A DNA stretch of 64,000 nucleotides from positions 62,001-126,000 of the forward strand of contig JAXLRM010000003.1 in the NCBI GenBank assembly GCA_046331095.1, given 5' to 3'. A program made the position numbers and the translations under genes. The notes below the pieces were generated by a model, which worked only from the letters and a program-made list of their open reading frames with translations, ran no database searches and was not told the origin of the DNA. The first letter of the stretch is position 1. The number at the start of each line of letters is the position of its first letter. Below, piece after piece: positions 23,362 through 32,273 of this stretch. The DNA is from JAIBAC01 sp046331095 (GTDB lineage: Bacteria; Actinomycetota; Acidimicrobiia; UBA2766).

Positions 23362-24300
23362 GTGGCAGCTTCATTCCTCATCATGTTGCGCGAGGGCTTC
23401 GAGGCGTCGCTGATCGTCGCGATCGTGTTCGCGTACCTGCGCAAGCTGGAGCGCCTCGAGCTCGCGCTGCCCGTATGGTTGGGCGTCGCCGCTGCAGGCG
23501 GTATCGCGATCGGAACGGGGGCGGTCGTCCACCTGACGGTGGGCGAGCTCACGGGGGTGGCTCGCCTCGTGACCTTCGCGGTCATCTCGGCGATCGCGGT
23601 CGTGGTGCTGACGTGGATGGTCTTCTGGATGCGGAGGGCGAGCCAGGGGATCAAGACCGAGCTCCACGGCCGGGTCGACCGCGCCCTGCAGGCGGATCGG
23701 GTGGCGATCGGCGTGGCCCTCGTCGCCTTCTTCGCGGTCCTGCGCGAGGGGATCGAGGCGTCGATGTTCCTGATCGCGGCCGGCACGACCACCGGAGGCT
23801 GGCAGGTCCTCGTCGGCGGCCTCGCCGGAGTTGCGCTCGCGTCCGGACTCGGCGTGGCCATCTACCTCGGTGGGCGGCGCCTGCCGATGAAGGCGTTGTT
23901 CAACATCACCGGCGTCATCGTCATCCTCTTCGCAGCCGGCCTCGCGGCCAAGACCGTTCAGTTCCTGCAGGCGGCGCAGGTGATGGGCACGATGGCCGAC
24001 AACATCTACGACCTGCGCCGCTTCTCGTGGCTCACTCTCGAGACCGACGTGGGGCGCTTCCTCGCCGCCCTCTTCGGCTGGGATCCACGCCCCTCGATCG
24101 AACAGGTCCTCGCGTGGGCGCTCTACCTGGTGCCGGTACTCGCCCTGTTCCTGCGCCCCGTGCGCCCTCGTGCCCGCGAGGTAGGCGCTCCGGGCCCGGA
24201 TACGGCCGCCACCCCCTCCGCCGGCACGCCTGCGCCCGGCCCCGCGCCCACCGACGGCCCGGCACCGAGCTCGTTCGCTCCTACCCCGGCGGGCAACTGA
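23362..24300 (+). CDS. FTR1/EfeU-type high-affinity iron permease
   Basis: 312-residue membrane protein with about seven helices. The two REGxE motifs that bind ferric iron in FTR1/EfeU are intact: MLREGFEASL (about 8-17) and VLREGIEASM (about 127-136). The C-terminal 50 residues are Pro/Ala/Thr-rich. GTG 23362 is chosen with GGAGG 5 nt upstream. EfeO and EfeB partners are not adjacent, so if it works as an EfeUOB-like importer the other parts must lie elsewhere (inference). A DtxR-like box lies about 30-58 bp upstream. Convergent with the PfkB kinase gene, 21 bp apart. Confidence 0.92.
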   Translation: MAASFLIMLREGFEASLIVAIVFAYLRKLERLELALPVWLGVAAAGGIAIGTGAVVHLTVGELTGVARLVTFAVISAIAVVVLTWMVFWMRRASQGIKTELHGRVDRALQADRVAIGVALVAFFAVLREGIEASMFLIAAGTTTGGWQVLVGGLAGVALASGLGVAIYLGGRRLPMKALFNITGVIVILFAAGLAAKTVQFLQAAQVMGTMADNIYDLRRFSWLTLETDVGRFLAALFGWDPRPSIEQVLAWALYLVPVLALFLRPVRPRAREVGAPGPDTAATPSAGTPAPGPAPTDGPAPSSFAPTPAGN

Positions 24301-24321
24301 CCACCCGAGCTTCAGACCCGC

Positions 24322-25317
24322 TCAGGTCCGGTCGAGCAGGGCGTTCGCGACGGCACTCGGCGGCGTGAGCGGGCGGGCGCCGAGGTGGCCGATCACCTCA
24401 GCAGCCGCAGCGCCACCCAACTGCGCGCACGTGTGCAGGTTGTAGCCGTGGGTGAGCCCGTACAGGAAACCGGCCGCGAACAGGTCCCCGGCGCCGGTGG
24501 TGTCGACGACCTCGTCCACGGGGTGGGCGGCTACGACATGGACCTCGTCGCCGGCGACCACCACCGACCCGTGCTCGCTACGCGTCAGAACCGCGATCTC
24601 GCAGCGCCCCCGGATCGCCTGCAGCGCATCGTCGAAGTCGTCCGCCTGCGTCAGAGAGCGCACCTCGACGTCATTGGCGAAGAGAACGTCGACGTGGTCG
24701 CCGATCAGTTGCCAGAACGCGTCGCGATGGCGGTCGACGCAGAAGGGGTCACTGAGCGTGAACGCCACGCGGCGCCCTGCACGGCGGGCCGTCTCGGACG
24801 CCTTGACGATCGCGGCCTTTGCATCGGGGCGGTCCCACAGGTACCCCTCGAGGTAGGTGACCGCGGCCGACGCCACGAGGTCCTCGTCGACGTCGGTGGG
24901 GCGGATGTCGGGCGCGATACCCAGGTACGTCGACATCGTGCGCTGTGCATCAGGGGTCACGACGACGAGGCAGCGCCCCGTCGACGGTCCCGCGTGCGCG
25001 GGCGGGGTGTCGAAGGAGACCCCGACCGAACGCAGGTCGTGGCGGAAGACCGTGCCGAGCTGATCGTCGCGCACCTTGCCCACGAAAGCGGCGCGCCCCC
25101 CGAAGCCGGCGACGCCCGCGACCGTGTTCGCCGCCGAGCCGCCCGAGATCTCGGTGCCGGGGCCCATCGCCGCGTAGATCTCCTCTGAACGTTCGAAGTC
25201 CACCATCGTCATCGCGCCGCGCTCGATGCCGACCGCGGTCACGAACGCGTCGTCCTCGTGGCTGAGGACGTCCACGAGGGCATTGCCTAGCGCTAAGACG
25301 TCGAGGCTTGGTTGCAT
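24322..25317 (-). CDS. PfkB-family carbohydrate/nucleoside kinase
   Basis: 331-residue ribokinase-fold kinase. The N-terminal DVLALGNALVDVL and GGSAANTVAGVAGFGG (substrate-binding Gly-Gly region) and the C-terminal catalytic motif DTTGAGDLFAAGFLYGL (anion hole and base Asp) are all present. The style of the N-terminus and the GGSAANT motif is closest to adenosine-kinase-like members, but the substrate is not provable. ATG 25317 has TACACT 6 nt upstream (25324-25329), a leaderless start. The M-box-like leader of the divergent metal operon begins about 60 bp away. Confidence 0.9.
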   Translation of the reverse strand: MQPSLDVLALGNALVDVLSHEDDAFVTAVGIERGAMTMVDFERSEEIYAAMGPGTEISGGSAANTVAGVAGFGGRAAFVGKVRDDQLGTVFRHDLRSVGVSFDTPPAHAGPSTGRCLVVVTPDAQRTMSTYLGIAPDIRPTDVDEDLVASAAVTYLEGYLWDRPDAKAAIVKASETARRAGRRVAFTLSDPFCVDRHRDAFWQLIGDHVDVLFANDVEVRSLTQADDFDDALQAIRGRCEIAVLTRSEHGSVVVAGDEVHVVAAHPVDEVVDTTGAGDLFAAGFLYGLTHGYNLHTCAQLGGAAAAEVIGHLGARPLTPPSAVANALLDRT

Positions 25318-25367
25318 GCGACGAGTGTAGGGAGACCCCGGCGGACCGCCGAACGCGGCGGGCCAAC

Positions 25368-25579
25368 TAGAGTGGTGCGGCCACGGCCGTCCCGAGCGAC
25401 CCGGAGGAGGTGAGGCGCATGCACGGAGACGAACCTCCCAGTGCGCGCGTACCTCGCCCCGCCGAAGCGGCCGGGGCCTGACACGCCGCCTCTCCCGCTG
25501 TCCGCAACGACATCCTCGGGACAGCACCTCCAGCCGGCCTGCGCGCGCGGGCCGGAGAGTCCGGCGACTGGAGGTCGCC
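25368..25579 (+). ncRNA. structured 5' leader, probable Mg-sensing M-box-like riboswitch
   Basis: TAGAGT at 25368-25373 is the -10; about 200 nt of leader follow before ATG 25580. The block GGAGGTGAGGC...TGCACGGAGA (25405-25430) resembles the 5' conserved core of the M-box (ykoK leader). Hairpins include CTGTCC/GGACAG around 25498-25524 and CCGGCC/GGCCGG near 25534-25555. ACCTCCAG (25526-25533) is perfectly complementary to CTGGAGGT (25568-25575), which contains the Shine-Dalgarno of the downstream gene, so translation can be masked. The canonical TACGCTGCYGCCC block is not obvious, so the class is a hypothesis; presence of a structured switch is better supported than its ligand. Confidence 0.55.
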
Positions 25580-26914
25580 ATGGTTCGCACGAGAACCCGC
25601 CCGGGTGCCGCACTCCGCAGGCTACGGCCCGGCCGCGCCGGCCTGACCGAGCTCAAGGCCGTCCGTGAGTCGCTCCTGTCGGTGGCCGCCCTCGTCGACA
25701 GGCCCGTGTTCAACCGCTTCGACGCCGAGATCGGGCGGTTCGTCGACGTGGTCGTACGCCTCACCGGTGACGACGACTACCCGCCGGTGACGGGACTGGT
25801 CGTCAAGGTCGGCCGACGCACCGCGTACATCTCGGGCGCGCAGATCGACACCATCGACCACGACCGCGTCAAGCTGCGCTCGGCCAAGGTCGCGCTCGAG
25901 GACTTCCAGCGACGCCCGGGCGAGGTGACGCTCACCCGTGACGTCCTCGACCACCAGCTCGTCGACGTCGACGGCGTCCAGGTGATCCGCGCGTCGGACC
26001 TCTACCTCGCGCTGGTGGCGACCGGCTACCGCCTCGTGGGTGCCGAGACCGGCTTCGGCGCACTCGTGAGGCGTCTGGGGCCGAACTCGTGGAGGCGACG
26101 TCCCGTTCCGCGGCGCATGCTGGACTGGTCCCAGATAGAGCCGTTCGGGACCCCGCAGTCCCAGGTGCGCCTGCGCGGTGCCCGCGAGGACCTGCGCAAG
26201 CTGCGCCCCAGCGACGTCGCCGACCTGCTCGAGGACCTGACCGGCTCCGCACGCCAGGACCTCCTCGACGCCCTCGACCCCGAGGCTGCCGCCGACGCGC
26301 TCGAGGAGATGGAGCCCGACGAGCTCGAGGCGCTCCTGCGCGAGCAGGTACCCGAGCGTGCCGCGCACCTGCTCGCCGAGATGGAGCCCGACGAGGCAGC
26401 CGACGCGTTGCGCACGATGGGCGCGGAGGAACGCAAACGCATGCTCGCGCTGATGGAGCCGGGCGCCGCGGCCGAGCTGCGCACGCTCCTCGGCCACGAC
26501 GCCGACACGGCCGGGGGAATGATGACCACGAGTGTCGTCGTCGCCGAGCGCGACGAGACCGTTGCGGCGCTCAAACAGCGCCTCCGCACCCACGACGAGC
26601 ACGCGGACGTGATCGACGCCGTCGCCGTCGTCGACGTCGACGGTCGCCTCGTCGACGACGTGACGCTGTTCTCGCTCCTGTGCGCGCAACCCGAGACCGC
26701 GATGCGCGAGCTCGCGACCGACGAGGGACCTTCGCCCGTGCATCTCGACGCGCCCGTGCCCGCGCTCGCCGACGCGTTCGTCGACGCGCGGCGCTCGTCC
26801 CTCGTCGTCGTCGACGCGGACGGGCGTCCGGTGGGGCGAATCCTCGCCGACGACATCGTCGACGCGCTGCTGCCCGACCGCGGCCGTTTCCACTTCCCCC
26901 GCATGTTCGAGTGA
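25580..26914 (+). CDS. soluble PRC-barrel / MgtE-N / CBS protein
   Basis: 444 residues without membrane segments. It has a PRC-barrel-like N-terminus (about 35-165; FNRFDAEIGRFVDVVVRLTG, TAYISGAQID), an MgtE_N superhelical domain (about 205-310; LRPSDVADLLEDL, ALEEMEPDELEALL, AEMEPDEAADALRTM) and a CBS pair (about 315-440; TAGGMMTTSVVVAERDETV ... VGRILADDIVDALL). This is the cytosolic Mg-sensing half of MgtE without its channel. In actinobacteria it is commonly followed by an Nramp-like transporter, as here 9 bp downstream, so it is probably a Mg-dependent gate or partner for it (inference). GGAGG lies 5 nt before ATG and is sequestrable by the leader. Confidence 0.88.
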   Translation: MVRTRTRPGAALRRLRPGRAGLTELKAVRESLLSVAALVDRPVFNRFDAEIGRFVDVVVRLTGDDDYPPVTGLVVKVGRRTAYISGAQIDTIDHDRVKLRSAKVALEDFQRRPGEVTLTRDVLDHQLVDVDGVQVIRASDLYLALVATGYRLVGAETGFGALVRRLGPNSWRRRPVPRRMLDWSQIEPFGTPQSQVRLRGAREDLRKLRPSDVADLLEDLTGSARQDLLDALDPEAAADALEEMEPDELEALLREQVPERAAHLLAEMEPDEAADALRTMGAEERKRMLALMEPGAAAELRTLLGHDADTAGGMMTTSVVVAERDETVAALKQRLRTHDEHADVIDAVAVVDVDGRLVDDVTLFSLLCAQPETAMRELATDEGPSPVHLDAPVPALADAFVDARRSSLVVVDADGRPVGRILADDIVDALLPDRGRFHFPRMFE

Positions 26915-26923
26915 GGCGGGACC

Positions 26924-28264
26924 GTGCCCGACGACGTCGCCCCGACCCAGGCCCCGCTCCCGGTCGCGGCGACGCCACCCGAGCCGCGCGCCGAGGACCA
27001 GGACCACCGCGGGCGAGGGTTATTGCGCCTCACGACCGTCCGGCGCCGCTTCGGTTGGCGCGAGTGGCTCATGGTCGTCGGTCCCGGCCTCGTCGCCGCC
27101 AACGCAGGTAACGACGCCGGCGGTATCGCCACGTACGCGTCTGCAGGCGCCGAGTTCGCCTACCGCACGCTGTTCGTCATGACGCTGTTGACCGTCGCGC
27201 TCGTGGTCGTACAAGAGATGGTCGCCCGCCTCGCGGCGCGCACCGGGCAAGGGCCTCGGCGCGCTGATGCTGAGGAATTGCCGCTGCGCACGGCGGGATT
27301 GCGCGCTGTCGTGCCTGTTCGTGAACGCCGGCCTCGTGGTGAGCGAGTTCGCCGGGCTTCTGCGCGGCGGCGTTCGGTATCTTCGGCGTGCCCCGGTACG
27401 TCGTCGTCCCCATCGCCGCGATGCGCGATCTGGTCGCTACGTGCTCTTCGGCAACTACCGCTACGCCGGCGAGCTCTGATCCTCACCCTCGCGTTCATCC
27501 GCGCTGATCGCCGCGATCTGGCTCATCCCGACTGGTCCGAGGTCTTCGCCACCTATCGTTCTGGCCCCACTTCGACTGGGACCGCCAGTTCCTGCTCCTC
27601 GTCGTGCCGCGCTCATCGGCACCACGATCCTCCCTACATGCAGTTCTACGGAGCCGGCGCGGTCGCCGACAAGGGCGGCGGGCCCGACACCTACCGCCTC
27701 GCACGCGTCGACGCGGTGACGGGCTCGATCGCCGCGTGCCTCGTGAGCGCGTTCATCATCATCGCCACCGCGGCGGCGATCGGCGGCAGCGGACCGCTCA
27801 CGTCGGCCGCCGAGGCAGCCACCGCGCTCGAGCCGGTCGCCGGGCGCTTCGCGCAGCAGCTCTTCGCGATCGGTCTCATCGGCGCCTCGGCGCTCGCCGC
27901 GGTCGTCGTGCCGCTCTCGACGGCCTACGGCCTCAGTGAAGCCGCCGGCGTCGAGCGATCGGTATCGCGCACGTTCCGGGAAGCGCCGGTGTTCCTCGGC
28001 CTCTTCACAGGCCAGATCGTCATCGGCGCCGCGGTGTCGCTGTTGCCGGGGAACCTCATCGACCTGCTGATCGGCACACAGGTCCTCAACGGCCTGATCA
28101 CGCCGATCATCCTGGCTTTCATCCTCGTGCTCGCGAACCGGAGATCACTTCTCGGCGACGCGGCCAACGGCAGGATCAGGCGGGTGCTCGGGGTCGTCAT
28201 CGTGGCCGTCGTGGGGACCCTGTCCCTCGTGGTGGTTGGCCAGTCCCTGCTCGGCATCTCCTGA
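26924..28264 (+). pseudogene. Nramp-family divalent metal transporter with a frameshift cluster
   Basis: The two ends read as an Nramp transporter: LMVVGPGLVAANAGNDAGGIATYASAGAEF (about 50-79) and, after residue 235, YMQFYGAGAVADKG onward through six or so helices to the stop. Between about 27245 and 27635 the protein hops among all three frames: pieces such as SCLFVNAGLVVSEFAG, AAFGIFGVPRYVVVPIAA, YVLFGNYRYAGEL and FWPHFDWDRQFLLLVV lie in different frames, implying about eight or nine one-base indels. The net shift is zero and no stop arises, so a 446-codon frame stays open but would encode a nonsense middle. Either real decay or a local assembly error; the flanks are clean. GTG/ATG start at 26924, 9 bp after its partner gene. 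Confidence 0.75.
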
Positions 28265-28290
28265 CGGGCACACGGCTAGGTTCGGACCCC

Positions 28291-29268
28291 ATGAGCGTGC
28301 TCGCAGTCGAGGGCCTGACCAAGCGCTACGGCGCACGCACCGTCGTCGACTCGCTCGGCTTCGACGTCCCGGAGGGGACCGTGTACGGGCTGCTCGGACC
28401 CAACGGGGCCGGCAAGACCACCACGATCCGCCTCGCGCTCGGACTCGTCCGCCCGGCGGCCGGGACGGTCGAGATCCTCGACCGGCGGCTCGGTAGCCGC
28501 GACTATCACCGGTCGCTGCGCCAGGTCGGCTCCCTGATCGAGGGCCCCGCGCTGTACAAGGCACTCAGCGGCCGCCGCAACCTCCAGGTCCACGCCCGCT
28601 ACCTCGCCTTGGCCGACGCCGACCGCCGCATCGCCGAGATCCTCGACGTCGTCGGCCTGACCGGCCGCGAAGGCGAGAAGGTGAAGCGCTACTCGCTGGG
28701 CATGCGCCAGCGCCTCGGACTCGCGGTGGCGCTCCTGTCGAACCCACGGCTGCTGATCCTCGACGAGCCCACCAACGGCCTCGACCCCGCCGGAATCGCC
28801 GAGTTCCGTGACCTGATCCGCGGCCTGCCCCAGGCCGGCATCACGGTGATGCTCAGTTCGCACCTCCTCGGAGAGGTTCAGCAGGCGTGCGACCACGTCG
28901 GCATCATCCACCTCGGCCGCATGGTCCTGCAGGGCCGTACCGACGAGGTCGTGTCGTCGGCCACGGCGGGGACCGTGCGGACCTACACGGTCGAGGTCCA
29001 CCCCGACGACCTGCGCCCCGCCTACGACGCGCTCGCGAGTAGCGCGCCCGCGGTCGGCGCCGTCGACGACCACCGCCTGCACGTGAGTGGCGACGGAGTC
29101 GACGGGCGCAAGCTCGCGTGGGCCCTGACGCAGGCGGGCGTCTACCCCGAACAGATCGCACGACGCGACGAGACCCTCGAGGACGTATTCCTGCGCCTGA
29201 CGGCGGCGCCGCAGCAGCCGCCACCACCACCACCCGCGCCCGGTCCCCACCCGCAAGGAGCCGCCTGA
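28291..29268 (+). CDS. ABC transporter ATP-binding protein
   Basis: 325-residue ATPase of an ABC-2-type exporter. Walker A GPNGAGKTT (about 36-44), Q-loop region QVGSLIEGPAL, signature YSLGMRQRLGLA, Walker B LLILDEPTNGLDP and H-loop LSSHLLGE are all intact. A C-terminal extension of about 90 residues ends in a Pro-rich tail (QQPPPPPPAPGPHP). ATG 28291 has TAGGTT 8 nt upstream (leaderless), so it is transcribed separately from the metal operon. Its TGA stop overlaps the permease ATG (TGATG), indicating translational coupling. The exported substrate is unknown. Confidence 0.93.
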   Translation: MSVLAVEGLTKRYGARTVVDSLGFDVPEGTVYGLLGPNGAGKTTTIRLALGLVRPAAGTVEILDRRLGSRDYHRSLRQVGSLIEGPALYKALSGRRNLQVHARYLALADADRRIAEILDVVGLTGREGEKVKRYSLGMRQRLGLAVALLSNPRLLILDEPTNGLDPAGIAEFRDLIRGLPQAGITVMLSSHLLGEVQQACDHVGIIHLGRMVLQGRTDEVVSSATAGTVRTYTVEVHPDDLRPAYDALASSAPAVGAVDDHRLHVSGDGVDGRKLAWALTQAGVYPEQIARRDETLEDVFLRLTAAPQQPPPPPPAPGPHPQGAA

Positions 29269-30008
29269 TGTTCCGGGCCGAGCTCCTCAAGATCCGCAGC
29301 CACAAGCTCCCGTGGATCGTGTTCGGCGTGTACACGCTCGTTCAGCTCGTGAACGGCTTCCTCTCCGGAGTCCTCTCCGAGGACCGCCTCTTCGACCCGA
29401 CCCTGATCCCGTTCTTCGTGAACGCCGCGTTCGGGCTCGTGTTCACGTTCATCTTCGCGGGCTGGATGGGAGGCGCCGAGTTCGGCTGGGCCACCTGGCG
29501 AGTGGTGCTCGGCCGCGACAACCGGCGCAGCCTCCACTTCCTCACGAAGATCGCCGTGCTCCTCGTATTCGTGGGCGTCGGCGTGCTCGTCGCGGTCGGC
29601 GCCGGGGTGATCGCGTCGTTCGGCGGCGCCCTTGCCCGTGGCGCCACCTTGACCTACTCCGACGTCGGTCCCACCATCGCGGGCGCGGCGCTGTTCCAAC
29701 TCGTGTACGCCCTCGTCGGCTTCAGCCTCGGCATGGCGACGCGCAGCACCGCGGTCGCCATCTCGGTCGGCATCGGGTTCTTCCTCGTGGTCCAGCAGAT
29801 CGCGGCCGTCGTCTCCCGGATCCGTCCGTTCATGCTCTCGGTCGCGCTGACGAGCGTCACCGTGCCGAACCTCCTCGACGACACCGACGCCGGAGTGTTC
29901 CGCATGAGCGCGCTCCGGGGGTGGGTCACGATCCTGGGGTGGCTACTGGTCGCCGTCGGAGTGGCATGGGTCACCTTCGTCCGCCGCGACCTCGCCGAGT
30001 CCGGCTAG
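29268..30008 (+). CDS. ABC-2-type transporter permease
   Basis: 246-residue membrane subunit with about six helices, beginning MFRAELLKIRSHKLPWIVFGVYTLVQLVNGF, the typical RxELxKIRS start of ABC-2 permeases. The segment GWMGGAEFGWATWRVVLGRDNRRS (about 65-88) matches the coupling loop that follows helix 2. It overlaps the ATPase stop by one base (TGATG), so subunits are co-translated. The gene ends 12 bp before a 64-bp tandem repeat array that separates it from the convergent molybdenum oxidoreductase. Confidence 0.88.
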   Translation: MFRAELLKIRSHKLPWIVFGVYTLVQLVNGFLSGVLSEDRLFDPTLIPFFVNAAFGLVFTFIFAGWMGGAEFGWATWRVVLGRDNRRSLHFLTKIAVLLVFVGVGVLVAVGAGVIASFGGALARGATLTYSDVGPTIAGAALFQLVYALVGFSLGMATRSTAVAISVGIGFFLVVQQIAAVVSRIRPFMLSVALTSVTVPNLLDDTDAGVFRMSALRGWVTILGWLLVAVGVAWVTFVRRDLAESG

Positions 30009-30020
30009 GCCCGGCTAGGC

Positions 30021-30270
30021 CCCCACCCCCAAACGCGGGCAAACCATCGCGCCAGCGCGCCAAACTGCCCGCGTTCGGCGAGGGCCCCACCCCCAAACGC
30101 GGGCAAACCGTGCCGCCAGCGCGTCAAACTGCCCGCGTTCGGCGAGGCCCCCACCCCCAAACGCGGGCAAACCGTGCCGCCAGCGCGCCAAACTGCCCGC
30201 GTTCGGCGAGGGCCCCACCCCCAAACGCGGGCAAACCATCGCGCCAACGCGTCAAACTGCCCGCGTTCGG
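30021..30270. repeat. four 64-bp tandem palindromic repeats
   Basis: Copies begin (AAACGCGGGC) at 30031, 30095, 30159 and 30223, an exact 64-bp period. Each unit is C-rich on the left (CCCCCACCCCC) and contains the perfect inverted repeat AACGCGGGCA ... TGCCCGCGTT with an internal GCGCCAGCGCGCC-type loop. Copies differ at a few loop bases (ATCGCGCC or GTGCCGCC; GCGCGCC or GCGCGTC). The array fills the gap between convergent genes, and the last unit forms the final codons and stop of the minus-strand oxidoreductase. Confidence 0.85.
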
Positions 30271-32273
30271 GAGACCGTGACCCGGGCCGCGTAGACGGGA
30301 CCGCCGCCGAGGTCGTTGGTGTCCTGGCGCGTGAGCACGTTCGCACCGGATCCGCCCGGCATGTCCGCGTGCCACCAGTTCGACAGCAGCGCCGCCGTGC
30401 CGGGCGCGACGTCGTCGGTCACGACCGCGACGACCTCGAGGCGGGACTCCCCGTTGCGCACCTCGACCGAAGTGGCGTCGACGATCCCGCGGGCGGCGGC
30501 GTCGGCGGGGGAGAGGAGCACCCGTGGCTCACCGGCCGCGCGCCGCAGCCGTTCGTGGTTGACGAACGACGAGTTGAGGAAGTGGTGCGACTTGGGCGTC
30601 ACGAGTGCGAGCGTCACCGGGTCCGCGCCGTCGTGGTCGAGCGCCTGAGGGAGGGCGTCGATGCCGATGCCGCCCGCGACGGCGTCGTCGAGGCGCAACA
30701 CCACGCGTGCGAAGTCCGTCAGCGGCGGGGGAGCGACCTTGGTCCAACCGCGTTCGAGCAGCGACGCGCGCACGTCCTCGGGGTAGTCCGCCAGGTACTG
30801 GGTGAGCAGGTCCGCGTCGCCGTCGGCGAGAGCGTCGTCCTTGAAGCCCATCCGCGCCGCGATGCGGCGGAAGATCTCGGTGTTGGGCAGCGACTCGCCG
30901 CGGGGGGAGACGGCAGGGCGGTTCAGGGTCAGGTAGCGGTGCCCCCACGACCACATCACGTCGAGGTGTTCGAGCTGGGTCGTCGCCGGCAGCACCACGT
31001 CTGCGTACGCCGTGGTCTCGGTGGGGAACTGGTCGACGACGACGCAGAACAGGTCGTCGCGGGAGAGCCCGCCACGCACGGCGTCGCTGTCGGGTGCGAC
31101 GACGACGGGGTTCGAGTCGTACACGAACAACGCCGCGACCGGCGGTCCTTCGACGTCGCCCGCGAGCGCACGGCCGAGCTGGATCATGTTCACCGAGCGC
31201 CGCGTGCCCGGAGGCCGCAGGTCGTCGCCCACGAAGGCCGGCGCACCTTGGCTGAAGTTCGACACCGAGTGCACGTGGACGCCGCCGCCGCGGTGGCGCC
31301 ACGCACCCGTCACCGCGGGCAGGGCCAGGATGGCCCGGAACGCCTGACCCGCCTCGGGATGACGCTGCGCCCCGGGGCCGGTCTTGACGAACCCCGGGCG
31401 CGCCCGTCCCCACAACCGTGCGAACGAGACGATCTCGGCCTCGGCGAGGCCCGTCGCCGCGGCTGCCCGCGCCGGCGACCATTGCGCGGCACGCTCGCGC
31501 AGTTCGGCGGCGCCGACGCAGCGTTCGTCGAGGAAGTCGCCGTCCTCGAGGCCCTCGGCGAAGATCACGTGCATCACGGCGAGGGCGAGGGCCGCGTCGG
31601 ACCCGGGCCGGAGCTGGAGGTGCACGTCCGCCGCACGCGCGGTCCTGGTCCGCACCGGGTCGACGCACACGACCGTGCCGCCACGCTTGCGCACCGCCGT
31701 CATGAACGGCCACATGTGCAGATGCGTCGACATCATGTTCGCACCCCACGCCACGGCCACGTCGGCGTTCGGTACGTCCTCGATGTCGGTCTCGGGCCAC
31801 GCGGGATAGGTGAGCCCGTACGCCCACCCGCCGGTCGCGTAGCAGATCGTGCCGGCGAGGTCGCTCGCACCGAGGCGGTTGAAGAAGCGCCGGTCCATCG
31901 AGGCGCCCTGGAGCATGCCCTGGGTGCCCATGTAACGGTACGGCAGCACCGAGAGCCCGCCGTGTGCGTCGACGGCACCGGCGAGGCCCGCGGCGACTGC
32001 GTCGAGCGCCTCGTCCCAGCTCGCCTCCCTGAAGTGGGCGCTGCCCTTGGGGCCTGTGCGGATGCGGGGCTTCAGGATCCGGTCGGGGTGGTAGAGGCGC
32101 TCCTCGTAGTCCTTGACCTTGACGCAGAGGTGCCCCGCGGTGACGGGGTGCTCCTTGGCGCCCCGCACCCCCTGCACGACGCCGTCGCGCACCGTGGCGA
32201 CCCACGCACAGGTGTCGGGACAGTCGTGGGGGCAGCCGCCCACGACCTCTGTCGTGGCGACGGAGCCGGTCAC
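30252..32273 (-). CDS. molybdopterin-dependent oxidoreductase (DMSO reductase family)
   Basis: 673 residues. The N-terminal 4Fe-4S site is CPHDCPDTC with a fourth Cys in TAGHLCVKVKD, then the molybdopterin domains (ADVAVAWGANMMSTHLH, VVCVDPVRTRTA, GPGAQRHPEAG, VYDSNPVVVAPD) and the C-terminal molydopterin-binding domain (LVTPKSHHFLNSSFVNHERL). No twin-arginine signal is seen, so it is cytosolic; the substrate is unknown. GTG 32273 overlaps the upstream gene's stop by four bases (GTGA). The last residues (VSRTRAV) and the stop codon are encoded by the fourth 64-bp palindromic repeat, so the original C-terminus may have been altered. No dedicated electron-transfer subunit is adjacent. Confidence 0.9.
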   Translation of the reverse strand: MTGSVATTEVVGGCPHDCPDTCAWVATVRDGVVQGVRGAKEHPVTAGHLCVKVKDYEERLYHPDRILKPRIRTGPKGSAHFREASWDEALDAVAAGLAGAVDAHGGLSVLPYRYMGTQGMLQGASMDRRFFNRLGASDLAGTICYATGGWAYGLTYPAWPETDIEDVPNADVAVAWGANMMSTHLHMWPFMTAVRKRGGTVVCVDPVRTRTARAADVHLQLRPGSDAALALAVMHVIFAEGLEDGDFLDERCVGAAELRERAAQWSPARAAAATGLAEAEIVSFARLWGRARPGFVKTGPGAQRHPEAGQAFRAILALPAVTGAWRHRGGGVHVHSVSNFSQGAPAFVGDDLRPPGTRRSVNMIQLGRALAGDVEGPPVAALFVYDSNPVVVAPDSDAVRGGLSRDDLFCVVVDQFPTETTAYADVVLPATTQLEHLDVMWSWGHRYLTLNRPAVSPRGESLPNTEIFRRIAARMGFKDDALADGDADLLTQYLADYPEDVRASLLERGWTKVAPPPLTDFARVVLRLDDAVAGGIGIDALPQALDHDGADPVTLALVTPKSHHFLNSSFVNHERLRRAAGEPRVLLSPADAAARGIVDATSVEVRNGESRLEVVAVVTDDVAPGTAALLSNWWHADMPGGSGANVLTRQDTNDLGGGPVYAARVTVSRTRAV

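Noticed and set aside
30021..30270. Possible CRISPR or integron-type array (64-bp units)
   Set aside because: Each unit is repeated in full, including the loop; no variable spacers, cassettes or integrase.
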